The notes under the pieces were generated by a model. It worked only from the letters and a program-made list of their open reading frames with translations, was not told the origin of the DNA and ran no database searches. A DNA stretch of 64,000 nt, taken from the NCBI RefSeq assembly GCF_022627955.1, contig NZ_JABXGD010000003.1:1-64000 (forward strand), given 5' to 3'. Source of the DNA: Microbacterium sp. C5A9 (GTDB lineage: Bacteria; Actinomycetota; Actinomycetes; Actinomycetales; Microbacteriaceae). Each line of letters starts with the position of its first letter. The first letter of the stretch is position 1. This document shows, in pieces, positions 8,503 through 16,999 of this stretch. Made by a program: the position numbers and the translations under genes.

Positions 8503-8532
8503 AAGGGCGAGGATCCGAAGATCCTCGCCCTT
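8503..8532 (-). terminator. strong terminator of the rpmB-rpmG-rpsN operon
   Basis: A perfect 13-bp stem closes on a 4-base loop that reads UUCG in the minus-strand RNA, an exceptionally stable tetraloop. It begins 12 bases after the rpsN stop codon. Confidence 0.85.
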
Positions 8533-8543
8533 GCTGCTGGGAC

Positions 8544-8849
8544 TTACCAGCTCGACTTGGTGACACCGGGCAGCTCGCCACGGTGTGCCATGTCACGGAA
8601 GCGGACACGCGAGATGCCGAACTTCGTGAGGACACCGCGGGGGCGGCCGTCGATGACGTCGCGCGAACGCACGCGAGCCGGCGACGCGTTGCGCGGCAGC
8701 TTCTGCAGGCCGACGCGTGCGGCCTCGCGGGCCTCGTCGGTGGCGTTCGGGTCGACGAGGGTCTTCTTCAGCTCGGCGCGACGCTCTGCGTAACGCTCGA
8801 CGATGACCTTGCGCTGCTCGTTGCGAGCGATCTTGCTCTTCTTAGCCAT
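8544..8849 (-). CDS. rpsN: 30S ribosomal protein S14, zinc-independent form
   Basis: 101 residues, the long S14 type that lacks the CxxC pairs of the 61-residue zinc form. Typical regions are [14 protein letters not shown] at the N-terminus, [14 protein letters not shown] in the middle and the conserved [21 protein letters not shown]-terminus. It binds 16S rRNA in the 30S head. Last gene of rpmB-rpmG-rpsN, 3 bases after the rpmG stop and followed by a strong terminator. Confidence 0.97.
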   Translation of the reverse strand: MAKKSKIARNEQRKVIVERYAERRAELKKTLVDPNATDEAREAARVGLQKLPRNASPARVRSRDVIDGRPRGVLTKFGISRVRFRDMAHRGELPGVTKSSW

Positions 8850-8852
8850 TGA

Positions 8853-9023
8853 TCAACGCTCCTCTCGGAATTCGACGTGCTGACGGATGACCGGGTCGTA
8901 CTTCTTGAGCACGAGGCGGTCGGGGGTGTTGCGGCGGTTCTTCTTGGTCACGTACGTGTAGCCCGTACCTGCCGTCGAACGCAGCTTGATGATCGGACGG
9001 ATGTCCTGAGCCTTCTTGGCCAT
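8853..9023 (-). CDS. rpmG: 50S ribosomal protein L33, zinc-independent form
   Basis: 56 residues ([20 protein letters not shown]... ending VEFREER), a normal L33 length and too short for many ORF callers. No Cys residue is present, so this is the zinc-free type; the motif [14 protein letters not shown] is characteristic. Its ATG overlaps the rpmB stop codon (TAATG), suggesting translational coupling. Confidence 0.96.
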   Translation of the reverse strand: MAKKAQDIRPIIKLRSTAGTGYTYVTKKNRRNTPDRLVLKKYDPVIRQHVEFREER

Positions 9024-9259
9024 TAGAGCTTCACACCCTTCGCCTGGAGGTCCTTGACCACGTTCTCGATGCCGCGGACATCGATCACCTTGATGCCCTT
9101 GGCGGACACGTTGAGCGTGATCTTACGACCGAGCGACGGGACGAAATAGGTCTTCTTCTGCACGTTCGGGTCGAAGCGACGCTTCGTCCGGCGGTGCGAG
9201 TGCGAGACGTTGTGACCGAAGCCGGGAACAGCTCCGGTCACCTGGCACACTGCTGCCAT
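9023..9259 (-). CDS. rpmB: 50S ribosomal protein L28
   Basis: 78 residues starting [20 protein letters not shown]. It has the family motifs [14 protein letters not shown] and a C-terminal LQAKGVKL. There is a single Cys only, so it is the non-zinc type. The frame is open to 9304, but ATG at 9259 has AAGGAG nine bases upstream. First gene of the operon; its leader contains two stable hairpins (9281-9300 and 9356-9377) after a probable promoter at 9388-9396. Confidence 0.96.
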   Translation of the reverse strand: MAAVCQVTGAVPGFGHNVSHSHRRTKRRFDPNVQKKTYFVPSLGRKITLNVSAKGIKVIDVRGIENVVKDLQAKGVKL

Positions 9260-9280
9260 GATGGTGACTCCTTCTATACC

Positions 9281-9300
9281 GTGAGGCCGGACGGCCTCAC
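9281..9300 (-). promoter_or_regulatory. hairpin in rpmB leader
   Basis: Perfect 8-bp stem GTGAGGCC/GGCCTCAC with a 4-base loop, 21 bases upstream of the rpmB start codon. Possible ribosomal-protein autoregulatory structure; inferred. Confidence 0.45.
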
Positions 9301-9355
9301 CCAAGATCCCTTGTCTGCACGCTGCTCCGCCCCTCAGGACCGAACAGCACGCGAA

Positions 9356-9377
9356 CTGCGCACAGGAGTGTGCGCAG
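9356..9377 (-). terminator. hairpin: GH36 terminator or rpmB leader stem
   Basis: Perfect 9-bp stem CTGCGCACA/TGTGCGCAG with a 4-base loop. It lies about 30 bases past the GH36 stop, so it can terminate that message; it also lies inside the predicted rpmB leader. Confidence 0.65.
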
Positions 9378-9387
9378 ACAAAGAGTC

Positions 9388-9396
9388 AGTCTAGCA
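9388..9396 (-). promoter_or_regulatory. extended -10 promoter of rpmB operon
   Basis: On the minus strand TGCTAGACT (extended -10) stands about 120 bases before the rpmB start. No clear -35 hexamer is visible. Confidence 0.45.
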
Positions 9397-9406
9397 TGCG
9401 GAGGAC

Positions 9407-11524
9407 TCAGACCCGAACCGCGTCGACCAGCAGTGCGGCCCCGGGTGCAAGCAGCGGCAGCGGCACCCCGACGCGCTCGAGGAAGGCCCCCGACGCCTCG
9501 ATGCCGCTCTCCACCCAACCGGGATCGGCGACCTGGTGCCGCGACACCCGACCGAGGTCCTCCCGTACACGCAGGCGGTACCGCTCCCCCGCGATCAGCC
9601 CCGGGATGCGCGTGCGGGGCGTGAACCCGTCGACCGATGTGCCCAGGCGCACCCAGGCGAACACACCACGCGACCCGTCGGGCGCGACGACCCCGTGCAG
9701 CAGCGTCTCGTCGTCGACCTCGTCGGAGCGCACCGTGACGCCGCCGTGCAGCAGCGGCCGCAGCTCGCGGTAGAGGGCCGTCCACCGCGACAGCGCCGCG
9801 CGCTCCTCGTCGGTGCACAGGGTGATGTCCCATTCGATGCCGGCGTGGCCGAACAGGGCCGTGGTCATGCGGAACGGCAGGGATGCCGCGCGATGCGTGG
9901 TCTCGGCGATCGCCGGGCCCACATGCGAGCCGACGACCTCGGGCGGCACGAGCGTGCCCGTCCATCGCTGGATGCGCTGACGCTCCACCGGGTCGTTCGA
10001 GTCCGAGGCCCACACGCGCTGCGTGCGGCGGAGCACACCCAGGTCGACGCGGGCGCCTCCGCTGGCGCACGACTCGATCTCGAGCGACGGATGGCGATCG
10101 CGCAGGGCATCGAGCATCGCGTAGAACGCGGCGGTCTGCGCGTGCACCGACGCTCGCCCCGTGCGCGGGGAGACCGCGGCGTGCAGATCGCGGTTGTGGT
10201 CCCACTTGATGAAGTCGATGCCGACCTCGGTCACGAGCGCGCTGATGCGCTCGAGCACGAAGGCCGCGGCATCCGGATTCGTGAGGTCGAGCACCTTCTG
10301 GTGCCGCCAGGTCGCCGAATACGCCGACGCCTGCAGGATCCAGTCCGGATGCTGTCGCGCGAGCTCGGACACCGGGTTCACCATCTCGGGCTCGAACCAC
10401 AGCCCGAACCCCATGCCGAGGCCGTGCACGTGGTCGGCGAGCGGGCGCAGCCCATCGGGCCACTTCTCGCGGTCGATGAACCAGTCGCCGAGTCCCGACC
10501 TGTCGTCGGGGCGACCGGTGAACCAGCCGTCGTCGAGCACGAAGCGCTCGACGCCGACGGATGCTCCGGCCTCGGCCAGCGCGCGGATCTTCGCCGGATC
10601 GTGGTCGAAGTACACCGCCTCCCAGGTGTTCAGCACGAGGGGGCGGGGAGTCGAGGGGTGGCCGGGCAGCGCCCGGGCGGTGCGGTGCAGACGCGCCGAG
10701 ACGGCATCCAGCCCGCTCTCGCCGTATGCCAGGTAGACGAGCGGAGAGATGTACGTCTCTCCTGCGCCGAGTCGGATCTCTCCCGGCATCAGCAGCTCGC
10801 CGCCGCCGAGCACCGCCCCGTGCACGCCCGCGCCCTCGGGAAGACGTTCGACGCCCACCTCGAGGTCGCCGCTCCATGCGACGTGCGCGGTCCAGACCTC
10901 GCCGCGGCGGAAGCCGAACCCGTCGGTGCCGACGACCGTGAGGTACGGGGCGTCATGGCCCCCGCGTCCGCGCCGCACCTGGCGCAGGTGCGCGCCGTGG
11001 CGCAGCGGTCCGCGCTGCGGGTGGCGCTCACCGGTCCAGCGTCCGGTGTGGTCGAGCACCTCGGTCGCGTGGGCGGGGATCGGCAGCAGCACTCGCGCCG
11101 CCAGGAGGTCGAGCGGGTCGCCGTCGACGGTGCTCATCACCGAGACCTGCGCCGTCAGCACACCCTCGGCGTCCAGGGTGAGGTCGAGCACGACCGTGGC
11201 GCCCGCCGCGGCATCCTCGAACCGCCCCCGCAGCGTCGACGGTGTGGACTCCCACCCGACAGACCGCAGCAGGGGTGCGCTGTGCAGCCCCCCTCGGTGC
11301 CAGGCGAGCGCCGGCGCACCCGACCATCCGTCGGCTTCGACGGCGAGCAGCGGGAAGATCCGCGGCGCATCGAACGAGCTGAACGTGACCGACCCGGTCG
11401 ACGACGCGCGCAGCGCCTCGACGTCGGCATCGGCGAGCTCGGCGCCCCAGTGCAGCAGGCGCGCACGGTCGGTGTCGACGACGACGCTCACGCCGGCCGA
11501 GGTCAGGTGGACGAGTTCGCTCAT
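9407..11524 (-). CDS. GH36 alpha-galactosidase
   Basis: 705 residues, normal for GH36. It has an N-terminal beta-supersandwich domain (1-290) and a catalytic barrel (about 300-620) with FVLDDGWF at 328-335, nucleophile Asp442 in KWDHN, the SCASGGARVDLG motif near 485-496 and the acid/base Asp508 in ASDSND. It hydrolyses terminal alpha-1,6-galactose from raffinose-type sugars and has no signal peptide, so it acts on imported substrate. Start ATG at 11524, chosen over the longer frame because GGAG precedes it. It follows the sugar-binding protein gene after a strong hairpin, so expression may be lower than that of the transporter. Confidence 0.92.
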   Translation of the reverse strand: MSELVHLTSAGVSVVVDTDRARLLHWGAELADADVEALRASSTGSVTFSSFDAPRIFPLLAVEADGWSGAPALAWHRGGLHSAPLLRSVGWESTPSTLRGRFEDAAAGATVVLDLTLDAEGVLTAQVSVMSTVDGDPLDLLAARVLLPIPAHATEVLDHTGRWTGERHPQRGPLRHGAHLRQVRRGRGGHDAPYLTVVGTDGFGFRRGEVWTAHVAWSGDLEVGVERLPEGAGVHGAVLGGGELLMPGEIRLGAGETYISPLVYLAYGESGLDAVSARLHRTARALPGHPSTPRPLVLNTWEAVYFDHDPAKIRALAEAGASVGVERFVLDDGWFTGRPDDRSGLGDWFIDREKWPDGLRPLADHVHGLGMGFGLWFEPEMVNPVSELARQHPDWILQASAYSATWRHQKVLDLTNPDAAAFVLERISALVTEVGIDFIKWDHNRDLHAAVSPRTGRASVHAQTAAFYAMLDALRDRHPSLEIESCASGGARVDLGVLRRTQRVWASDSNDPVERQRIQRWTGTLVPPEVVGSHVGPAIAETTHRAASLPFRMTTALFGHAGIEWDITLCTDEERAALSRWTALYRELRPLLHGGVTVRSDEVDDETLLHGVVAPDGSRGVFAWVRLGTSVDGFTPRTRIPGLIAGERYRLRVREDLGRVSRHQVADPGWVESGIEASGAFLERVGVPLPLLAPGAALLVDAVRV

Positions 11525-11544
11525 TGCCGCTCCAGACGAGAAGG

Positions 11545-11576
11545 GAGGCCCACCCGTGAGCATACGGGTGGGCCTC
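11545..11576 (-). terminator. terminator between binding protein and GH36
   Basis: Perfect 13-bp stem (GAGGCCCACCCGT and its complement) with a 6-base loop, about 27 bases after the binding-protein stop. It probably stops or attenuates transcription into GH36. Confidence 0.8.
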
Positions 11577-11602
11577 GCAGGTGATGCAGTCGATGCCGGG
11601 CG

Positions 11603-12928
11603 TTACTCGGCGACGGGGATCGACGCCGCCTTGAGCGCGTCGACGGTCGACGTCTGACCCTTCTCGATCGCGTCGAGCAGGGTGCCGCTGCCGCTGACCG
11701 CGGCCTTGAAGCCGTCGGAGACGTCGGCGTAGGTCTGCGTCATGGTCGGGCCCCACGCGAAGTCGGGCGAGACCTGCGTGGCCGCCTCGGCGAACACGTC
11801 GTAGATCTTCTGGCCGCCGTAGAAATCGACGCCCTCGGCGTACACCGGCAGGGTCAGACCGTCGGTGGTGGCCGGGTAGAGGTTGGCGGCCTCGGCGAGC
11901 GCGGTCAGCGCCTCATCCGACGTGTTGAGCCACAGCGCGAACTTGGTCGCCTCGTAGACGTGCTCGCTGCCCTTGAGCACGGCGGTCGACGATCCTCCCC
12001 AGTTCCCGGCGGCCGTCGCTCCGGCCTCCCACTGCGGCAGGGGCGCGACGGCCCAGTTGCCCGCGGTGTCCGGCGCGCCGCTCGAGATGGAGTTCGCACC
12101 CCAGACGGCGGAGTTCCAGGTCCAGACCTCGCCCGAGTTGTACGCGTTGTTCCACTCGTCCGTCCACGCGGGAACCGTCGCGACGAGGTCGTCGTCGAGC
12201 ATGCCCTGCCAGAACTCGGCGACCGTGGTCGTGGCGTCGTCGTCGAGGGTCACGGTCCATCCGGCGTCGTCGCTCGAGAACCACTGCGCGCCGTCCTGCC
12301 AGGCGAAGCCGGCGAACTGGTTGATGTCGGACTGCGAGAAGTTGGTGATGTACCCGCCGAGCTCGCGGATCTTCACGGCGGCCTCACGGTACTCGTCCCA
12401 CGTGGTGGGGATGGCGATGCCGTTCTGCTCGAACAGGTCGGCGCGGTAGAACAGGGCCATGGGGCCGGTGTCCTGCGGGATGCCGTAGACGCTGTCGGTG
12501 CCGAGCGTGACCTGACCCCAGGCCCAGTCGACGAACTGGTCCTCAGCGGCGACGACGTCCTCGCACGCGCTGAGGTCTTCGACGCCGTCCTGCACGAGGA
12601 AGTTCGGCAGGGCGTCGTACTCGATCTGACCGAGGTCGGGGGCGTCGCCCGCCTTGATCTGGTTGAAGAAGTTCTGGTACGTGCCGCCGTTGCCGTTCGG
12701 GCCGGTCTGCACCTTCACCTGGATCTCGGGGTTGGCGTCGTTCCAGATCTTCACGACGTCTTCGATGCCGGGGATCCAGGAGGTGAACTCGAGCGTGACG
12801 TCTCCGTCAGCCGGGGTGCATGCGGCGGCTGCATCGCCGCCGGTGCTGTCTCCGCCGCCGGCGGAGCAGCCTGCGAGCGCGAACGCCGAGATGGCGATGA
12901 CGGCCGCTGCCTTCTTCTTCGAATGCAT
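11603..12928 (-). CDS. ABC transporter sugar-binding lipoprotein (galactoside locus)
   Basis: 441-residue extracellular solute-binding protein, family 1. The signal peptide ends in a lipobox ALAGC with Cys21 as lipidation site. Sugar-binding fold features are LEFTSWIPGIEDVVKIWN near the N-terminus and frequent Trp residues (WFSSDDAGW, WTWNSAVWG) that fit carbohydrate stacking. Start ATG at 12928 with AAAGGGAT upstream rather than the upstream ATG at 12943, which has no ribosome site. It lies in the operon GH42-permease-permease-binding protein, so the ligand is probably a galactoside or galacto-oligosaccharide. Confidence 0.92.
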   Translation of the reverse strand: MHSKKKAAAVIAISAFALAGCSAGGGDSTGGDAAAACTPADGDVTLEFTSWIPGIEDVVKIWNDANPEIQVKVQTGPNGNGGTYQNFFNQIKAGDAPDLGQIEYDALPNFLVQDGVEDLSACEDVVAAEDQFVDWAWGQVTLGTDSVYGIPQDTGPMALFYRADLFEQNGIAIPTTWDEYREAAVKIRELGGYITNFSQSDINQFAGFAWQDGAQWFSSDDAGWTVTLDDDATTTVAEFWQGMLDDDLVATVPAWTDEWNNAYNSGEVWTWNSAVWGANSISSGAPDTAGNWAVAPLPQWEAGATAAGNWGGSSTAVLKGSEHVYEATKFALWLNTSDEALTALAEAANLYPATTDGLTLPVYAEGVDFYGGQKIYDVFAEAATQVSPDFAWGPTMTQTYADVSDGFKAAVSGSGTLLDAIEKGQTSTVDALKAASIPVAE

Positions 12929-12997
12929 TTCGATCCCTTTCATGGATGCGATGTGGTGCTGTGGGTGAGGTGATGCGGGTGGTGCGGGTGGTGCGAT

Positions 12998-13020
12998 GCC
13001 GCGCGGTCGGGCCGCGCGGC
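12998..13020 (-). promoter_or_regulatory. intercistronic hairpin before binding-protein gene
   Basis: 9-bp perfect GC stem (GCCGCGCGG and its complement) with a 5-base loop in the 99-base gap between permease and binding protein. It may stabilise or process the mRNA to favour the binding protein, as at the mal operon of other bacteria; inferred. Confidence 0.55.
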
Positions 13021-13027
13021 GGCCTGC

Positions 13028-13936
13028 TCACTTCAGGGCGCCGGCGCCCAGTCCGTTGCGCCAGAAGCGCTGGAGCAGGAGGAAGGTGACGATCAGCGGG
13101 ATGACCGACAGCAGAGCGCCGATCAGCACGAGACCGCGGAGCTCGGGCAGCTGGTTGAGCTGGTTGTTCCAGTTGTAGAGACCGAAGACCACCGGGAAGA
13201 GCTCTTCGCTGCGCAGCATGATCATCGGCAGGAAGAAGTTGTTCCAGATGGCGACGAACTGGAACAGGAACATCGTCACGAGCGCCGGGGTCATCAGGCG
13301 GATGCTGACGGTGAAGAACGTCCTGATCTCGCCCGCGCCGTCCAGGCGGCTGGCCTCGAGCAGCTCGTCCGGCACCGAGGAGCTGGCGAAGATGCGCGCC
13401 AGGTAGACCCCGAACGGGCTGACGATCGAGGGCAGGAAGACCGACCAGAACGTGTTGGTCAGCTGCGCCTGGCTGAAGATCAGGAACAGCGGCAGCGCGA
13501 GGGCGGTCGCCGGCACGAGCACGCCGCCGAGCACGATGTCGAACATCAGGTCGCGGCCGGGGAAGCGGTACTTCGCCAGCGCGTATCCGGCCATGGCGGC
13601 GAGTAGCGTGGCGATCGCCCCGCCCAGCGCGGCGTAGAGCACGGAGTTCAGCAGCCACCGCAGGTAGATGCCGTCACGGTAGGTGAACAGCTCGGCGATG
13701 TTGTCGAGCAGGTGGAAGTCGGCGAACCACAGCGGGGCGGTCGTCAGGATGTCGCCGGTCTCCTTGCTGGAGGCGACGAGCAGCCACCACAGCGGCAGCA
13801 GGAAGTAGACCGTGAACACGGCCATGATCAGCATCGCGGCGGTGCGCGAGATGCCCGATTCGCGAGCGGCCCTTCCGCCCGTGGCGGTGCCGCGCTTCTG
13901 CGCGCGACCCGGGGCGACGATCGACATGGTGCTCAT
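13028..13936 (-). CDS. sugar ABC transporter permease, MalG type
   Basis: 302 residues with six transmembrane helices. The EAA loop that contacts the ATPase is visible as ELLEASRLDGAGEIRTFFTVSIRLMTP (read in part). First residues MSTMSIVAPG; start ATG at 13936 overlaps the stop of the preceding permease (ATGA), with AAGGAG inside that gene's 3' end. It forms the membrane channel with the MalF-type partner. Confidence 0.92.
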   Translation of the reverse strand: MSTMSIVAPGRAQKRGTATGGRAARESGISRTAAMLIMAVFTVYFLLPLWWLLVASSKETGDILTTAPLWFADFHLLDNIAELFTYRDGIYLRWLLNSVLYAALGGAIATLLAAMAGYALAKYRFPGRDLMFDIVLGGVLVPATALALPLFLIFSQAQLTNTFWSVFLPSIVSPFGVYLARIFASSSVPDELLEASRLDGAGEIRTFFTVSIRLMTPALVTMFLFQFVAIWNNFFLPMIMLRSEELFPVVFGLYNWNNQLNQLPELRGLVLIGALLSVIPLIVTFLLLQRFWRNGLGAGALK

Positions 13937-14862
13937 GCGTTCTGCTCCTTGCGCTGCATGTACTTCATGAATCCGAACGACAGCACGAAGGTCGTCACGG
14001 CGAGCACGACCGAGAACGCGGCCGCGAGGTTCGTGTTCGGGATGGATGCCGTGGCGTAGACCGTCATGTTCGGAGTGAACGTGCTGGTGACCGCCGAGCT
14101 GAAGGAGCGGAACACCTGGGGCTCGGCGAGTAGCTGCAGGGTGCCGATGATCGAGAAGATCGCGGTCATCACGATCGCGGGACGCACCAGGGGGATCTTG
14201 ATCGACCAGGCGATGCGCCACTGGCTCGCGCCGTCGAGGCGGGCCGCCTCATACAGCTCCTGCGGGATGGAGAGCAGCGCCGAGTAGATGATGAGCATGT
14301 TGTAGCCGACGTAGACCCAGGTCACGACGTTCGCGATCGACCAGAGCACGAGGTCGGCGCCGAGGAAGTCGATGTTCTTCGTGATCGCGGTGAACGGCGA
14401 CAGGTTCGGCGAGAAGAGCGAGCCCCACATGATCGCGGCGATGACGCCCGGCACCGCGTACGGCACGAAGAACGCGAGACGGAAGAAGCGCTTGCCCCGC
14501 ACGAGGGGCGAGTCGAGCAGCAGGGCGAACACCAGGGCCAGGCCCAGCATGACCGGCACCTGCACGACGCCGAACATCAGCATCCGCCCCATCGAGCTCC
14601 AGAACGCCTCGTTCTGGAACACGAGCACGTACTGGGTGAGGCCGCCGAACACCTCCTCGGCCTTGCCGAAGGTGCCGTCGCGCCGCACGACCAGCAGCGA
14701 CTGCCAGAACGCGTAGGCGATGGGCACCACGTAGAACAGCGCGAACAGCACACCGAAGGGCACGAGCAGGAACGCGATGGCGCCCTTGTGCGGGATGCGG
14801 CGGCGGCGACCGGGCGCGGACTTCGCCGAGCCGACCGCCGGGGCGGCGAGCGTGGTGGTCAT
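13933..14862 (-). CDS. sugar ABC transporter permease, MalF type
   Basis: 309 residues with six predicted membrane helices. The EAA motif appears as ELYEAARLDGASQWRIAW. Start ATG at 14862 with a full AAGGAGG; it overlaps the GH42 stop by four bases (ATGA). Partner of the downstream MalG-type permease. No ATP-binding subunit is encoded nearby, so a shared MsiK-like ATPase is expected. Confidence 0.93.
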   Translation of the reverse strand: MTTTLAAPAVGSAKSAPGRRRRIPHKGAIAFLLVPFGVLFALFYVVPIAYAFWQSLLVVRRDGTFGKAEEVFGGLTQYVLVFQNEAFWSSMGRMLMFGVVQVPVMLGLALVFALLLDSPLVRGKRFFRLAFFVPYAVPGVIAAIMWGSLFSPNLSPFTAITKNIDFLGADLVLWSIANVVTWVYVGYNMLIIYSALLSIPQELYEAARLDGASQWRIAWSIKIPLVRPAIVMTAIFSIIGTLQLLAEPQVFRSFSSAVTSTFTPNMTVYATASIPNTNLAAAFSVVLAVTTFVLSFGFMKYMQRKEQNA

Positions 14863-16871
14863 ACATCCTCCTTGATGATGCGGACGGCCCCCGCCGGCAC
14901 GAGACCGGTGGCAGGCGCGTCGGTCACGAGATCGTGGCCGACGAGGGAGATCTCGGCGTCGGAGTCGCCGTGGTTGATGACGAACAGATAGCTGTCGGTG
15001 CCGTTCGAGCGACGCACGATCTCGATCTCGCGGGTCGCCCCGGGGATCGGTGCGACCCCGGCGGTCTCGGCGAGGCGCGCGATCAGGGCGCGGTAGTCGT
15101 CGCGCGAGGGCTGCGTCGCGAGGAACCAGGCCTCGCCCGCTCCGGCCGTGCGGCGGGTGAGGGCGGGACCGCCCGCCGCGGGGCCGTCGGCGAACGCCGC
15201 GACGACCTCGGCATCCGTGGTCTTGAAGCGCTCGCTCCACACCGACGCCGTGCTGCCGTCGGTGAGCGCGACGGTCTGACCAGGCACGAGCGGAGCGAAC
15301 TCCTCGGAGCGGATGCCGAGCAGATCGCGGAACGCCCCGGGGTAGCCGCCGGTGCGCACGCGGTCCTGCTCGTCGACGATGCCGCTCTGGAAGGTGATCA
15401 GCGCGACCGCGCCGTTCTCGACCGCCCTGGCGATGACGGCGGCCTCGTCGTCGGTGATCAGGTGCAGCGCCGGCACGACGATGAGGCGGTAGCCGTCGAG
15501 ATCGGCGCCGGGGCGCACGACGTCGGTCGTGATGCCCGCGTCGCTCAGCGCGGCGTGCGCGGCGTGCAGCTGCCCGAGATACGTGACGCCCTCGCTCGGG
15601 CGCCCCTCGTTCTCGATCGCCCACCAGCTCTCCCACGAGAAGAGCACGGCGGCGTCGGCCTCGACGCGGGTGCCGGCGACCTCGCCGAGCCGATCGAGCA
15701 GCCCGCCGAGCTCGACGACCTCGCGCCACTGGTCGGAATCCTCGCCGGCGTGCGGGACGAGGGCCGTGTGGTACTTCTCGGCCCCCTGCGTCGACGCGCG
15801 CCACTGGAAGAAGCAGATGCCGTCGGCGCCGCGGGCGACGTGCGCGGCGATGTTGCGTCGCAGCTCGCCCGGCGCCTTGGCCAGGTTGTAGGGCTGCCAG
15901 TTCACCGCGCCGGTCGAGGTCTCCATGAGCAGCCAGGGCGCACCGCCCGCGAGGCCGCGCGTGAGGTCCGCGGCGAACGACAGCTCGCCACGGGGGTCGT
16001 CGAGGCGGCGGTCGAGGTAGTGGTCGTTGGCGATCACGTCCATGTCGCCGGCCCACGTCCAGTAGTCGAGATTGCGGATGTGGGCGGTGACCATGAAGTT
16101 GGTGGTGACGGGCACGTCACTGCGCTCGCGCAGGATCGCCGCCTCGGCACGGTAGAGCGCGAGCTGCTCGTCGGAGCTGAAGCGGTGGAAGTCGAGGATC
16201 TGACCCGGGTTGCGCAGCGACAGCGCCTGTGCCGGCACGTCGATGTCGTCGAACGAGCTGTAGCGCTGGCTCCAGAAGGTCGTGCCCCAGGCCCTGTTCA
16301 GCGCGTCGAGGTCGTCGTCGTAGCGCTCGCGCAGCCACCCGCGGAACGCCGCGGCGCTGGTGGTGCAGTAGCAGAGCGCGTTGTGGCAGCCGAGCTCGTT
16401 CGACACGTGCCACAGCGACACGGCGGGGTGGTCGCCGTAGCGCTCGACCACACGGGTCACGACCTCGGCCGCGTAGTCGCGGAAGATCGGCGAGCTCGGG
16501 CAGTACGCCTGGCGTCCGCCGGGGTGGAAGACGGTGCCGTCTTCGCCCACGGGCAGGATCTCGGGGTGCGCGGCGGTGAGCCACGGGGCCGGCGACGCCG
16601 TGCCGGTGCCGAGATTGATGCGGATCCCCGCTGCGTGCAGCAGGCCGATGATCTCGTCGAGCGCCGAGAAGTCCCACACCCCGCGCGAGGGATTGATCGA
16701 CGACCAGCCGAAGATGTTGATCGCCACGAGGCCGACGCCCGCCTGCTGCATGAGCCGCACATCCTCCGGCCAGACGCTGCGGTCCCACTGCTCGGGGTTG
16801 TAGTCGCATCCGAAGACGAGGCCGCCACCTGCGGAGAGGGTGGCGATGCGGTCGGACACTGCGGCGGCCAT
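14859..16871 (-). CDS. GH42 beta-galactosidase
   Basis: 670 residues, standard GH42 length. Catalytic barrel at 15-380 with GCDYNPEQW, the acid/base Glu159 in SNELG and the nucleophile Glu317 in LLMETS. Cys124, 162, 167 and 169 form the family's zinc site. The trimerisation and beta domains follow. It cleaves beta-galactosides in the cytoplasm after import. Start ATG at 16871 with AAGGAG; the longer upstream frame would read through the operator. First gene of the operon, divergent from lacI-type repressor, with operator palindrome TGTGCACGTGCACA 26 bases before its start codon. Confidence 0.95.
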   Translation of the reverse strand: MAAAVSDRIATLSAGGGLVFGCDYNPEQWDRSVWPEDVRLMQQAGVGLVAINIFGWSSINPSRGVWDFSALDEIIGLLHAAGIRINLGTGTASPAPWLTAAHPEILPVGEDGTVFHPGGRQAYCPSSPIFRDYAAEVVTRVVERYGDHPAVSLWHVSNELGCHNALCYCTTSAAAFRGWLRERYDDDLDALNRAWGTTFWSQRYSSFDDIDVPAQALSLRNPGQILDFHRFSSDEQLALYRAEAAILRERSDVPVTTNFMVTAHIRNLDYWTWAGDMDVIANDHYLDRRLDDPRGELSFAADLTRGLAGGAPWLLMETSTGAVNWQPYNLAKAPGELRRNIAAHVARGADGICFFQWRASTQGAEKYHTALVPHAGEDSDQWREVVELGGLLDRLGEVAGTRVEADAAVLFSWESWWAIENEGRPSEGVTYLGQLHAAHAALSDAGITTDVVRPGADLDGYRLIVVPALHLITDDEAAVIARAVENGAVALITFQSGIVDEQDRVRTGGYPGAFRDLLGIRSEEFAPLVPGQTVALTDGSTASVWSERFKTTDAEVVAAFADGPAAGGPALTRRTAGAGEAWFLATQPSRDDYRALIARLAETAGVAPIPGATREIEIVRRSNGTDSYLFVINHGDSDAEISLVGHDLVTDAPATGLVPAGAVRIIKEDV

Positions 16872-16896
16872 GCGAGGCGCTCCTTTGCGGATCATG

Positions 16897-16910
16897 TGTG
16901 CACGTGCACA
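16897..16910. promoter_or_regulatory. LacI-family operator 1
   Basis: TGTGCACGTGCACA is a perfect 14-bp palindrome with central CG, the typical LacI/GalR half-site arrangement. It is close to the GH42 start. Confidence 0.85.
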
Positions 16911-16942
16911 GCTCGCGGCGTGAGAACAGCGATCGGGTTTTC

Positions 16943-16956
16943 TGTGAACGTGCACA
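16943..16956. promoter_or_regulatory. LacI-family operator 2
   Basis: TGTGAACGTGCACA differs from operator 1 at one base. The centres are 46 bp apart. It can control both divergent genes. Confidence 0.8.
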
Positions 16957-16999
16957 CATCGTCGCATGTCGCGGAGACGGTCGTCAAGTCGGGGCCGAT

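Noticed and set aside
8513..9000. Frameshift in the ribosomal genes
   Set aside because: Apparent gap in the ORF list is only the short rpmG gene, which is intact.
9260..9400. Zur box upstream of rpmB
   Set aside because: Looked for TGATAAT-type palindromes; none present, only GC-rich hairpins.
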